In this document: in pieces, positions 43,553 to 51,944 of the stretch
Position numbering within the stretch: the first letter of the stretch is position 1
How the letters are laid out: each line of letters opens with the position of its first letter
Assembly: GCA_016793465.1 (NCBI GenBank)
Contig: JAEUJW010000040.1
Location: 1 to 64,000 of the forward strand
DNA length: 64,000 bases
Source: Myxococcales bacterium
Lineage (GTDB): Bacteria; Myxococcota; Polyangia; Nannocystales; Nannocystaceae
Direction of reading: 5' to 3'
Program-made: the position numbers and the translations under genes
Notes under the pieces: model-generated
Database searches by the model: none
Told to the model about the DNA's origin: nothing
The model's input: the letters and a program-made list of their open reading frames with translations, nothing else

Positions 43553-44182
43553 TCAGCTTTCCAGGTCTTGCCGCACGGAACTTGGCGCATCTGGATGCAA
43601 CTCCATTACACTAGCGGCGTCCGGCTTTTCCATCACAACACTTAGATACTCCCCATCAATCGACAAAACTTCAAAAACATGCTGGTATTCGAGCCTTATT
43701 TGCTCATTGTTTGCATTTAGCACTTTCAGCTGTTTATCTAACTCCTCCAACGCTATTAAAATATCCTCCGGAGTACAATCGACACCCAAAAGCACAAAGT
43801 GACATGGGTTCTCAGGCTCATCGGTAACTGGATCATACTCTGCGACAAGCGTAAAGCCGAGCAACTCGCACAGCTTGCTAAGATCAATCTTGATAACGCA
43901 TGAAAATCTTGGCGCGCCGCCCTGGAGTAGAATCGAACATCTGGAACACCCCGTGCATGCTTGAAGGTTTACCGATAACCCTTCAGTTCCATCTTTATCG
44001 GTCCAAGGCCAATCGTGAGGCAGAACACGCCATCCGAAGTCTGGAGGGACATCTTTGGTCTTGGGATTGAATCGCTTAAGTCGCTTGGGTTCCAAGTTCC
44101 GCAGAAAAACTCCTTCCACGAGTTGCTCATGGGGGGAAAGCGAAGGAATGGTGGCCTGTTTTAAGCAGCTTGCTCGATTCAT
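43553..44182 (-). CDS. Low-GC cassette gene C, unknown
   Basis: The 209-residue protein belongs to no family I recognise. It has a CTGCSRC motif (about residues 76-82), and a pattern DKDGTEGLSVNLQAC, LGFTLVAEYDPVTDEPENPC then HFVLLGV that resembles small proteins of mobile loci whose strands run DG..LSV...DP...NPAH. The C-terminal 60 residues are helical (PEDILIALEELDKQLKVL). Base composition is clearly lower in GC than either flank. It starts 7 bp after gene B, as the last gene of a three-gene operon. It may bind metal through the Cys motif. Confidence 0.65.
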   Translation of the reverse strand: MNRASCLKQATIPSLSPHEQLVEGVFLRNLEPKRLKRFNPKTKDVPPDFGWRVLPHDWPWTDKDGTEGLSVNLQACTGCSRCSILLQGGAPRFSCVIKIDLSKLCELLGFTLVAEYDPVTDEPENPCHFVLLGVDCTPEDILIALEELDKQLKVLNANNEQIRLEYQHVFEVLSIDGEYLSVVMEKPDAASVMELHPDAPSSVRQDLES

Positions 44183-44189
44183 TGCAAAC

Positions 44190-45083
44190 TCACCCTACTT
44201 CTTCCAATACGGGCTTTGACATTGCGAGCAATCTCTCAGCAGAGCGAAAGCGCTCGATTTTGACAATGCCTGACTTTCCGCCTGCAGTCTTCCATTCAGG
44301 GTTATGAAGATATGACCTCACGTTGATGCCAGGCCACGGCAGCCGACTTTCCTTTACCAGCCATCTCAGGGAGCGCCGTGTATTCCACACAACTTCCACA
44401 GCTCCTCCCGGAAAGCGATGCAGTTTCGCTACAGGGTGTTGGTTTGGCTGACTTGGATCAAGGCTAGCGAGCATTGAACAGACCAGCCTCTTGCAGACAT
44501 CGAGTAGTTCTTTTGAGACAGGGCCTAACTTATCGGTCGCTTTTTCCTCCGCCAAAGAGTTCAGTTCCGAGACGAGCCAAGTCGGAGGGGGCGCTGATGG
44601 CAGTTGTGTCGCCCTCTTGATCCAAAGCCTTAATTTCACTTCGCCCAAGTCATCGAGACGTGCAATCTCACCAAGAATGCTATCAAGATTTTTTACAATC
44701 TCGTGAGGGTCAGGCAGGCCTACAGCGGCAAGGATCTTTTCCTCAATCGCGCGAAACGGATCTTCAAACTTTGGAGGCCACGACTGACTTGAGTCTTTAG
44801 AAGAAACAACAAGAAGGTCGGGAGCCTTTGGCAGCCAGTCCAAAACCCAAGAAGTCGACGCAGGGGCCATACCTACAGCATGGCCAGGTAAGTTATAGGG
44901 CCGTTGGCGCTCATTGCGATGCCGATCTTCGCAATGGCTGAGAAGTTCGGAGAGCAACAGACCTCCCCAATCCTCATCCTCATGAGAAGGGGGAACAGTG
45001 GAGATCAATCCTCCGGGAATTGGCATCGATGCCCCATCAGACAGAGACTCGCGCCATGGTGATGAAAGCTTATCGTGCGTCAT
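44190..45083 (-). CDS. Low-GC cassette gene B, unknown
   Basis: The 297-residue protein is not recognised. It appears soluble, without signal or membrane segments. The N-terminal third is Ser/Pro-rich and low in order. The middle (105-210) is helical (FRAIEEKILAAVGLPDPHEI, LDSILGEIARLDDLGEVKL), and the C-terminal end has a beta-hairpin-like GGAVEVVWNTRRSLRWLVKE and PWPGINVRSYLHNPEWKT. It is transcribed between genes A (30-bp gap) and C (7-bp gap) and shares their composition, so it came as a unit with them. Confidence 0.65.
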   Translation of the reverse strand: MTHDKLSSPWRESLSDGASMPIPGGLISTVPPSHEDEDWGGLLLSELLSHCEDRHRNERQRPYNLPGHAVGMAPASTSWVLDWLPKAPDLLVVSSKDSSQSWPPKFEDPFRAIEEKILAAVGLPDPHEIVKNLDSILGEIARLDDLGEVKLRLWIKRATQLPSAPPPTWLVSELNSLAEEKATDKLGPVSKELLDVCKRLVCSMLASLDPSQPNQHPVAKLHRFPGGAVEVVWNTRRSLRWLVKESRLPWPGINVRSYLHNPEWKTAGGKSGIVKIERFRSAERLLAMSKPVLEEVG

Positions 45084-45113
45084 TGTGAACCTCTCGACAG
45101 CATTGACAGCACT

Positions 45114-45815
45114 TCATTCGCCCGAGCCGGACTCGCCATCCGCGCTTGTCGCCGCGGATGCATCTGGCTTGTTGTGTCGATTAATCGCGTCAAGTTCTCC
45201 GCGAACTGAGGAGAGAGCATTTTGGATTTGTTTTAGAGACTCGACGCCAAGATCGGCCTGAACAGTTCGAGAATTTCCATCCTCGTCTAACACACTAATT
45301 TTCAAAGCAATAACAGGAGTAATTCCAAGGACCTTCCCTTCTTCGATCAGTGGTCTCAGAAACAACGACAGATTAAATCTTTCAAGACGACCCTCGCGGG
45401 TATGGAGAGCCTGCGAAGCCTTTGTGATAATTCTCATCTGCGCACGCGGGCGAAGGATCTCCCTCATGATCAAGAGAAATTCTGCGTTTTCATCCGAAAG
45501 CGATAGATGTTCTTGCACAAGCGAACAAAATTCATCCATCTCCGATTTGATTGTGTCCTTAGGAATTACTGAAAATAGAGTACCGAGATGGATCAGAAAC
45601 CGTACGAGAGCGTCTCTTGCTACAGGGGCGCTCAGATGTGCGCGAAACAGGTTTTCAAGGTCTTTCTCGTTCTGCGGAGGACGAGCGACCCCTTTGGTGT
45701 CTAGTTCTGAGAGCGCCGCGCGGAGCTGTTCGGTCTGCTGTTCGTAAAGCGCGCGGAGATCGGCGCGAAACGACGCCTGCTCAAACAATCCCTCAAAGTT
45801 TTCCGTCAAATTCAT
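45114..45815 (-). CDS. Low-GC cassette gene A, unknown
   Basis: The first gene of the low-GC operon. The start is likely ATG 45815 (MNLTENFEGLFEQ); an in-frame ATG at 45884 would add a Cys-containing lead (CKTCKND). It is helical through residue 130 (RADLRALYEQQTEQLRAALS, HLSLSDENAEFLLIMREILR), then has a C-terminal strand segment ITPVIALKISVLDEDGNSRT followed by a helix LKQIQNALSSVRGEL and a disordered Ser/Ala tail. The C-terminal pattern loosely recalls a COMM-like strand-helix element, too weak to assign. The function is unknown. Confidence 0.65.
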   Translation of the reverse strand: MNLTENFEGLFEQASFRADLRALYEQQTEQLRAALSELDTKGVARPPQNEKDLENLFRAHLSAPVARDALVRFLIHLGTLFSVIPKDTIKSEMDEFCSLVQEHLSLSDENAEFLLIMREILRPRAQMRIITKASQALHTREGRLERFNLSLFLRPLIEEGKVLGITPVIALKISVLDEDGNSRTVQADLGVESLKQIQNALSSVRGELDAINRHNKPDASAATSADGESGSGE

Positions 45816-46216
45816 AGGATCATTCTTGCACGTCTTACACCGAGATGCAATTTCGCGCATGTTGGAGCGACCCTTGAGCGACATCCTAAGCTGGCCCTGG
45901 ATCTTGGGTGTTCGTTGGGGGCTGTACAGACTGCGCCAGCGGTCGGGACGCGATAGAAGTCAGAGGATAACCCGTCAGCTAGAGGGTTGTTCCTTCAAAG
46001 ATCGCGCTCATGGTCATTTTCGAGCCCCTCGTGCAGCATGGTCTTGTACTGCCTCCAAGCGGCCAAGCCGACCACCCTTACGAGGGTCTGACGAGGCCGC
46101 TCTCGTGGCCTCGCACCGGCACTAGACCGGAGATGAGCACAGAAGTAGCCGTCAGAGTGGGCCTCGGAAATCGCGAGGTGTGCGGGCGGATCCTCTCGAT
46201 TCCCGGCCTGAGTTAT
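45816..46216. other. Upstream region of the low-GC cassette
   Basis: No convincing gene is seen. The first 150 bp would hold the promoter of the cassette; a possible pair CTGACG / TATCGC with 17-bp spacing lies near 45960-45990 on the minus strand. An AACCC...GGGTT inverted repeat sits near 45967-45987. A small plus-strand frame at 46010-46222 has no support beyond being open. Confidence 0.35.
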
Positions 46217-46546
46217 CTATGAGCGGAATAGATCAACGCTCACCCGGTAGACGGCACCATGCTCGACTAGGTAGCGATAGCGCCGACCCTCCATCTGGTC
46301 CTGTACCTTTCGCATGTCGAGGCAGGCCAGGATCCAGACGACAGACGGATCGACGAGATCTTCGAGCTCCCGCCGGAAGAACGTGGCCAGGTCGGGCGCA
46401 GTCCCCAGGTACTCCACGCCTTCGGGCAACGTCTCCGCCGAGAGGACTTGTTCTTCGCTGACCTCGGTCTCTGGGTCGTCGACAGGGCCGGGTTCTGTGA
46501 TGGCGAACGGTGGAGGTGGAGGGTCAGGGGGCTCGTTCAGGGACAT
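46217..46546 (-). CDS. Small acidic protein of the element
   Basis: A 109-residue protein with a Pro-rich acidic N-terminal half (PPDPPPPPFAITEPGPVDD, ETEVSEEQVLSAETLPEG) and a C-terminal globular-looking half (LATFFRRELEDLVDPSVVWI, RRYRYLVEHGAVYRVSVDLF). I do not recognise it. The ATG at 46546 lies within the triple ATTAGCCGCA repeat that also spans the divergent promoter, so expression may be controlled there. Divergent from the MerR-like gene at 46612, its possible regulator. Confidence 0.6.
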   Translation of the reverse strand: MSLNEPPDPPPPPFAITEPGPVDDPETEVSEEQVLSAETLPEGVEYLGTAPDLATFFRRELEDLVDPSVVWILACLDMRKVQDQMEGRRYRYLVEHGAVYRVSVDLFRS

Positions 46547-46573
46547 TAGCCGCAATTAGCCGCAATTAGCCGC
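46545..46573. repeat. Three direct repeats in a divergent promoter
   Basis: ATTAGCCGCA is repeated three times head to tail with a 10-bp period (46545, 46555, 46565; the last unit ends in G). It covers the start codon of the minus-strand gene and lies 38 bp upstream of the GTG of the MerR-like gene at 46612. One repeat per helical turn suits an operator for the neighbouring HTH protein. Confidence 0.6.
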
Positions 46574-46611
46574 GCAGCGCAACCCTCCTTGGCGCGGTTA
46601 CACTCCGCCCG

Positions 46612-46866
46612 GTGAGCGACACGCCCAAGGTCAGCACCAGCGACGTTGCCGCCGCCGCTGGGGTGTCACGGGCGACCGTTCAACGATGGGCCAAGGCGGG
46701 GCTTTTGCCGCTTCCTACGGTTTATTACGGGCTAAAGCCCGGAAAGCACAGCTACTGGGACGAGAAGGCGCCTGCCCAGGCTGCCTGGGTCGCGGCCCAG
46801 ATCTCGGCGGGGCGGACCTTCGAGCAGATCAAGGCGGCGCTGGACGCCGGTGCCTTTCGACCGTAG
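46612..46866 (+). CDS. Small MerR-like HTH protein
   Basis: An 84-residue DNA-binding protein. The HTH is SDVAAAAGVSRATVQRWAKA (about 9-28) with GLLPLPTVYYGLKPGKHSYW as the wing, then a short helix. It resembles the DNA-binding half of MerR-family proteins without an effector domain. It starts at GTG 46612 with no good ribosome-binding site, so translation may be leaderless. The triple repeat upstream is its likely target. The stop lies 12 bp from the 3' end of the opposing gene. Confidence 0.78.
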   Translation: MSDTPKVSTSDVAAAAGVSRATVQRWAKAGLLPLPTVYYGLKPGKHSYWDEKAPAQAAWVAAQISAGRTFEQIKAALDAGAFRP

Positions 46867-46878
46867 CGGCAGCCGGAG

Positions 46879-47693
46879 CTACGCCGGGAGCGCGTCGCGG
46901 GGCGACAACCCCGCCGACACGGCCGCCCGGATCGCTCGGTCCCGCCTCTGTCCGTTGGTCCAGAGGATGTAGCGGACCTTCTCCCGCCAGTCGCCGTCGA
47001 ACATCCACGCGGGCGCGGTTCTCGCTCCATCGGCGGTCATGGGCTTCCTGCAGCTTGCGGAAGTAGATGCCGCTCGAGATCCGCGGGACGATCATCGGCA
47101 ACATCATCGAGACGCCGGCGACCAGGAGACTCCAGCGAGGATGCGCCTGGATCCTCTCGAACCAGGCCCGCATCCCGTCCGTGGCTGTCAGCAGGCTGCG
47201 GACCGCCCCGTCGAGCGCCTGGAGTTGGGTGAGTGTCTCGACGATGACGGGTGGCAGCCCCGCCATCAGCGCCGCCATCATGTCGGTGTGCGCCGCCGGA
47301 GGTTCCGCGAGCGTCGGGGTCGGGGCCGTCGGCATTTCGGCGTCGGACGGCGGACGGCGTCGCCGCCATTCGTGCGGCGATCTCGGGGCTCGTGTTTACC
47401 GGAATCGTGACGGGCGCCCCTTGTCGACCGCGGCGCCGCTGCTTGCGCCTCAACGTCGTCTGCTGCGCCTGACGCTCTCGCGTCGACCTCCGCTCGGCAT
47501 CCTGCGCTGCGGCCTCGGTCGCCCTGCGTCGGGCGGCCTCCTCGGCTTCACTTCGGGCGGCTTCTTCGGCGCTTCGCCTGGCAGCTTCCGCCGCCTGTCT
47601 CGCCGCGTCGTACTTGGCCTGCTCGGTGGCCACGTACTCGGCGAGGACGTCGCGCGCGAAGCGAAGGAACTTGACCACCTCCCGCAACCACAT
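46879..47693 (-). pseudogene. Membrane-helix protein spread over three frames
   Basis: One continuous protein-like sequence uses three frames. Frame one (47693 to about 47340) begins MWLREVVKFLRFARDVLAEY and continues as an Ala/Glu/Arg-rich coiled coil to IPVNTSPEIAARMAATPS. Frame two (about 47335-47040) carries PTLAEPPAAHTDMMAALMAG, VETLTQLQALDGAVRSLLTA and a membrane segment LLVAGVSMMLPMIVPRI. Frame three (47040-46879) reads WMFDGDWREKVRYILWTNGQ and ends AGLSPRDALPA. The third part has its own ATG overlapping the second and could be a separate 53-residue gene. Two indels, or overlapping small genes of a phage-like module, would explain it. Function is unknown. Confidence 0.55.
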
Positions 47694-47724
47694 CAGCCCA
47701 GCGTAGGGGCCCGCGCCGCGACCT

Positions 47725-48423
47725 TCAAGGCCCCGTGGTGCCGGCCGCCTGGCTGTCGTTGAAGTTCTTGAGCGTCTTGGTCAGCGTCGACACCTCGCGC
47801 ACGAGGTCGCTGAACTGCCCGATGTTGGACGCCCAGTCCTTGATGTTCCGGGCGTTGAACGCCCCTTCGTCCTCGGGTGTCTGACCGGTGGTCGGGTGCT
47901 CCTTCTTGATCGTCTCGCCCTCGAAGATGGCCCGCAGGGCGCTCTGCAACTCGAGCGTGCCCTCGACGGCCCGCTGGAGCTGCAGGGTCAAGTCGAGGTT
48001 GCGCTTGAACATCTCGGCGGACCGCTCGGTGAGACGGTCGAGCGCCGCGGTCTCCCGCTCGTAGATCTCCCAGAGCATGCGGTGGGCGAACTGGTACGCC
48101 TCCCCCATGTCGCCCCCCTTCAGTTCGGGCAGCGACTCGACGTCCTCCTGCCCGATGTCGGACCCCTTGGCGACGATCACCCCGTCGATCTCGAGGGCCT
48201 GTTGTGGCCGGAGCTGACCCTCGATCTGCTCCCGGACCTGCGGTGCCACGTCGGGCGACAGGTGCTCCAGCACGAGCTGCAGCGTCTTCTTCGGCGGCCC
48301 CGGCTTCTTGGGATCCTTCTTCTCGATCGAGTAGAGGCGGAGGATCCGGAAAGATTCGGTCCGGCCCCCGTTCTGATCGGTGGCGGTCCGTGATGATCGC
48401 GACTCGTTCTCAACTCGGCTCAT
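47725..48423 (-). CDS. Coiled-coil protein of the element
   Basis: A 232-residue soluble protein; ATG 48423 (MSRVENESRSS) is chosen because the upstream frame is Arg-rich and unnatural. A basic Lys/Pro stretch (KKDPKKPGPPKKTLQLVLEH) precedes a region with SPDVAPQVREQIEGQLRPQQ and VIVAKGSDIGQEDVESLPEL. The second half is a long helix or coiled coil (YQFAHRMLWEIYERETAALD, KRNLDLTLQLQRAVEGTLEL). It may form oligomers or a scaffold. It runs in the same direction as the 46879-47693 gene, 32 bp upstream of it, so they may be co-expressed. No family is recognised. Confidence 0.65.
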   Translation of the reverse strand: MSRVENESRSSRTATDQNGGRTESFRILRLYSIEKKDPKKPGPPKKTLQLVLEHLSPDVAPQVREQIEGQLRPQQALEIDGVIVAKGSDIGQEDVESLPELKGGDMGEAYQFAHRMLWEIYERETAALDRLTERSAEMFKRNLDLTLQLQRAVEGTLELQSALRAIFEGETIKKEHPTTGQTPEDEGAFNARNIKDWASNIGQFSDLVREVSTLTKTLKNFNDSQAAGTTGP

Positions 48424-48774
48424 GCCGATCAAGATAGATCGGCGATGTCTCGGTGACGACGGGAGTTGTCGCGCGACGAACAGACAGATCCCAGATCCAC
48501 GTCGATCTCGACGATGGGCCGACCGGCCCGCAGGTTCATGCCCAGCTTCACGGCCGCCACCTGTCCTATGGGACACCTGGACCACCTACTTCCCAGATCC
48601 TCGAGGATCTTCTTCATCATCTGACCGGCCGCGGAGTTCACAGCCGGATCCTGGGTGTCGCGGATCGTTCGACCTGGAGCCGTGAGGCCCGCGAGCCGTC
48701 GGCCCCCGACGCCCTGTACCGGGCCGCATGGCCGCTCGACAGCCGCGGGGTGCCTGTGTCTACTGGGGACGACG

Positions 48775-49215
48775 ATGCCGCACGCCGATCATCTGACGGA
48801 TGCCCAGCTCAGGCAGATCGTCGCCATGATCGCCGAGCAGAAGCAGGCGTTCGCTACCGGCATCGAGGGCCTCTACACCCTCAAGAAGGTGCTCGAGCAC
48901 GCGGTCCACCGCATGGGGATCGCGGTCGAGTGGGACCCGAGCACGCCGCCGGCGGTGCGTGACCGCTTCGCCATCGTGTCGCTGTCCGCGCTCCAGTGGA
49001 GCTTCGGCGGCGCAGCCCTCGGCCTCATGATCGGCGTGTTCACCGAGCGGCCGGCGCTCTGGGCCGCCGGGGGTGCGGCGATCGCCGCGATCGTCGGCGG
49101 GGTCCAGGGCCACGAGGCCGTCGAGAGCGGCTGGCGGCTGCGCGGCTACCACAACGAGCAAGGCGTCGAGTGCGTCGAGGTCATCGTGCGGGCGCTGCCG
49201 GCGAGTAGCTCGTGA
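48775..49215 (+). CDS. Small membrane protein
   Basis: A 146-residue protein (ATG at 48775, after a weak GGGGAC site). The first half is helical and soluble (TDAQLRQIVAMIAEQKQAFA), then come two hydrophobic segments (about 82-97 and 98-113; SFGGAALGLMIGVF, ALWAAGGAAIAAIVGGV), glycine-rich like the tail of the 39717 protein, and a short end. No family is recognised. It is opposite in direction to the coiled-coil gene with a 350-bp divergent region that could hold both promoters. Confidence 0.65.
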   Translation: MPHADHLTDAQLRQIVAMIAEQKQAFATGIEGLYTLKKVLEHAVHRMGIAVEWDPSTPPAVRDRFAIVSLSALQWSFGGAALGLMIGVFTERPALWAAGGAAIAAIVGGVQGHEAVESGWRLRGYHNEQGVECVEVIVRALPASSS

Positions 49216-49237
49216 CGCTCGTCGGGTGACGAGCGTC
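49214..49237 (+). terminator. Strong hairpin after the small membrane protein
   Basis: GACGCTCGTC-GGGT-GACGAGCGTC is a perfect 10-bp stem with a 4-nt loop that overlaps the stop codon of the 48775-49215 gene. There is no U-run. The stem and placement make a terminator likely. Confidence 0.65.
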
Positions 49238-49317
49238 GGCTGCCTCGTCGTGATCGTCGAGCCGTCGACACGTAGCGACTCGGCCGGCTGATCGTGCTTG
49301 ACCTGCCGGCCGGCTTT

Positions 49318-49334
49318 GGAACATACTGGGAACG
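49318..49334 (+). repeat. Att-like repeat, copy 2
   Basis: GGAACATACTGGGAACG, the direct-repeat partner of 42330-42346, lies between the 3' ends of two convergent genes, so it is not a promoter element. This favours an attachment site over a regulator box. If so, the 7-kb segment between the copies is an integrated unit. Confidence 0.45.
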
Positions 49335-49389
49335 GAACAGAGCCGCTGCCCCGTTCCCAAGCAATTTCAATGCCTTACGGCCCGTCCGC

Positions 49390-51744
49390 CTACTGCTGGA
49401 AGCAGTACAGCCGCTGCGCGGTCGAGCAGTTCGACGCGTTGCCGAGGCCCGTGTTCGTCCAGCTGCTGTTGGTCGCGTTGTTGCGGCCCTCGTAGCCGAT
49501 GACGAGGAAGCCGCCGTCGTCGAACCACCCGGAGCAGTCCTCGTCGAGCGAGGTGCCGTTGCTGTTGGTGCCGGTCCACACGTCGAACTGGCCGACGGCC
49601 TGCTTGTTCTGGTTGACGTTGATGGGCGTGTCGATGGTGCCGTCGGTCAGGTCGGCCCAGGTCTGGGCGACGTCGAGGCCGGTGGTCAGGGCGTAGCCGG
49701 TCGTCGACTTGGTGAAGCGCGAGCCCGGGTTGTTGGTGTTGTTGCTGAGCCACGCCTTGTACGAGCCCGGCAGGTTGGCCGACGTGGCCAGCGCCTGGCA
49801 CTTGGCGTCGCCGCCGGCGAGGCCGCCGAGGTTGCCGTTGAACGTCGAGCTGGTGATGAACACCAGCTTGGGCTTGGTGCAGTTGGCGTTGCAGCCGTCG
49901 TTGCCGACCGTGTTGCCGTCGTCGCACTGCTCGCTGCCGGCCTTGACGAAGCTGTCGCCGCACTTGGCGTTCTTGCAGGTGTTGAGGCACGCGTCGGTGT
50001 TGGCGCCGTTGCCGTCGTCGCACTCCTCGTTGATGCTGACCTGCTTGAAGCCGTCGCCGCACACCGGGTTCTTGCAGCTCAGCGTGCAGGTGCCGGTGTT
50101 GCTGTTGTTCTGGCCGAGGTCGCACTGCTCGGGCGCCTGCTTGATGCCGTCGCCGCACTGCGCGGTCTTGCAGGCGTTGGTGCAGGAGTCGTTGTTGTTG
50201 GTGTTGCCGTCGTCGCAGGCCTCGCCCGGGCCGACGAACCCGTCGCCGCAGATCTGCGTGGTGCAGTCGGCCTTGCACGCCTTGGTGTTGCCGTTGTTGG
50301 CGCCGTCGTCGCACTGCTCCTTGCCGATCCACAGGAACCCGTCGCCGCACGAGGCCAGCTTGCAGGTGTTGAGGCACAGCCCGCCGTCGCTGTTGTTCGG
50401 CCCGGAGTCGCACTGCTCGCCGGCCTGCTTGAAGCCGTCGCCGCAGAACGGCACCTTGCACAGCGTGGTGCACATGTCGGTGTTGATCATGTTGCCGTCG
50501 TCGCACTGCTCGCCGGCGTCGACGATGTTGTTGCCGCACTTCTCGAGGTTGCAGGTCGCGTTGCAGCCGTCGCCCGCGGCCAGGTTGCCGTCGTCGCACT
50601 GCTCGTTCGGGCCCTGGTCGCCGTCGCCGCACTTGTTGAGCTTGCAGCCCGCCAGGCACGACTGGCCCGGCCCGTTGTTGGCCCCGTTGTCGCACTCCTC
50701 GGTGCCGGTGCCGGTGTTGAACAGCAGGCCGTCGCCGCACACCGCGTCCTTGCAGCCCGAGGTGCACTCGCCGGCGTCCGAGTTCATCGGCCCGCTGTCG
50801 CACTGCTCGCCGATGCCGGCCTGCTCGAAGCCGTCGCCGCACCCGGCGTTGGCGCAGCTGTCGGTGCACAGGTCGGTGTTGACGTTGTTGCCGTCGTCGC
50901 ACTGCTCCATCGCCGACACGATCGCGTCGCCGCAGGTCGCCTGCGTGCACATGTTCGTGCACTCGTCCATGTTGTCGGTGTTGCCGTCGTCGCAGGCCTG
51001 GTCCGGCGCCGGGAACCCGTCGCCGCACTCGTTGAACGTGCAGTCCGACTGGCAGGTGTTGGTGTCCTGGTTGTTGGCCTCGCCCTCGTCGCACTCCTCC
51101 GTCGGCCCGAGCACCGCGTCGCCGCACACGTTGCTGAGGCACTGGCCCGTACACTCGTTGCCCGGCCCGTTGTTCTCGCCGTTGTCGCACTCCTCGCCCG
51201 GCCCGGCGTCGCCGTCGCCGCACACGTTCAGCACGCAGTTGGCGGTGCACTCCTTGCCCGGGCCGTTGTCCGCGCCGTTGTCGCACTGCTCGCTCGGCCC
51301 GTTGACCCCGTCGCCGCACACGTCGGCCGGGGCGGTGGTCCCGTCGGTGTCGCTGTCGGTGTCGGTGTCCGTCGCGCTGTCGGTCGCGCTGTCCGTCGCG
51401 CTGTCCGTCGCGCTGTCCGTCGCGCTGTCAGTCGCGGTGTCGGTGTCGGTCGCGCTCACCGGCTCGGTGTCGCTGACGGTGCCCGGCCCGGTCAGCGTCG
51501 CGTCGGTCGGCACGCTGCTGGCCGTCGGCTCGGTCTCGGTGTTGCTGCCCGCGAGCGACCCGTCGGTCGACGTCGGCACGGTGGCCGAGGGATCGGTGGT
51601 CGTGCCCTGGGACCCCGTGCCGGTCCCGCCGCTCGACTCGGTCTGGGACGCGCTGCTCGTGGTCTCGTCGCCGCCGCAGGCCGCCAGCAGCAGACAGAGA
51701 CACGAGGTGAAGGTGAACGTGGATACGCCGAACTTGGAACGCAT
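49390..51744 (-). CDS. Cys-rich DUF4215-repeat lipoprotein with DUF1554-like C-terminus
   Basis: A 784-residue surface lipoprotein. Signal ends at Cys23 (LLLAACGG). A low-complexity Thr/Ser/Asp linker (about 25-135) includes a TDSA repeat encoded by a 12-bp tandem repeat. Then come 15 Cys-rich repeats of about 33 residues, each starting CGDG (or near variants) with C-x-x-GxxNxxxxC patterns; these match DUF4215, frequent in Nannocystaceae surface proteins. The last 150 residues (KLVFITSSTFNGNLGGLAGG, then CSGWFDDGGFLVIGY) match DUF1554, a C-type-lectin-like domain. Disulfide-bonded repeats hold a binding domain away from the cell. An adhesin or prey-recognition role is inferred. Confidence 0.9.
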   Translation of the reverse strand: MRSKFGVSTFTFTSCLCLLLAACGGDETTSSASQTESSGGTGTGSQGTTTDPSATVPTSTDGSLAGSNTETEPTASSVPTDATLTGPGTVSDTEPVSATDTDTATDSATDSATDSATDSATDSATDTDTDSDTDGTTAPADVCGDGVNGPSEQCDNGADNGPGKECTANCVLNVCGDGDAGPGEECDNGENNGPGNECTGQCLSNVCGDAVLGPTEECDEGEANNQDTNTCQSDCTFNECGDGFPAPDQACDDGNTDNMDECTNMCTQATCGDAIVSAMEQCDDGNNVNTDLCTDSCANAGCGDGFEQAGIGEQCDSGPMNSDAGECTSGCKDAVCGDGLLFNTGTGTEECDNGANNGPGQSCLAGCKLNKCGDGDQGPNEQCDDGNLAAGDGCNATCNLEKCGNNIVDAGEQCDDGNMINTDMCTTLCKVPFCGDGFKQAGEQCDSGPNNSDGGLCLNTCKLASCGDGFLWIGKEQCDDGANNGNTKACKADCTTQICGDGFVGPGEACDDGNTNNNDSCTNACKTAQCGDGIKQAPEQCDLGQNNSNTGTCTLSCKNPVCGDGFKQVSINEECDDGNGANTDACLNTCKNAKCGDSFVKAGSEQCDDGNTVGNDGCNANCTKPKLVFITSSTFNGNLGGLAGGDAKCQALATSANLPGSYKAWLSNNTNNPGSRFTKSTTGYALTTGLDVAQTWADLTDGTIDTPINVNQNKQAVGQFDVWTGTNSNGTSLDEDCSGWFDDGGFLVIGYEGRNNATNSSWTNTGLGNASNCSTAQRLYCFQQ
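51371..51442. repeat. 12-bp tandem repeat in the linker of the DUF4215 protein
   Basis: Six head-to-tail copies of GTCGCGCTGTCC (last bases vary) encode the TDSA repeats in the linker. It is in frame and multiple of three, so copy-number change lengthens or shortens the stalk without frameshift. Confidence 0.85.
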
Positions 51745-51944
51745 CCCCGATCCCTACAGCGCATCGCCGGGGGTGGCAACTGGAGCGCCGGTGCGCGGCG
51801 ACCCGCCCGCGCTCGGCGACCCGCTTGGGCGGCCCTCCTGGGCGTTTTGAACGCGTCTTCACCAGACGCGCACAAGTACGCTGGTGACAGCTTCACCCGA
51901 AGATCCGCCGCCCGCGCACGACGGTCGCCCCCGCGCCCGCTGTC

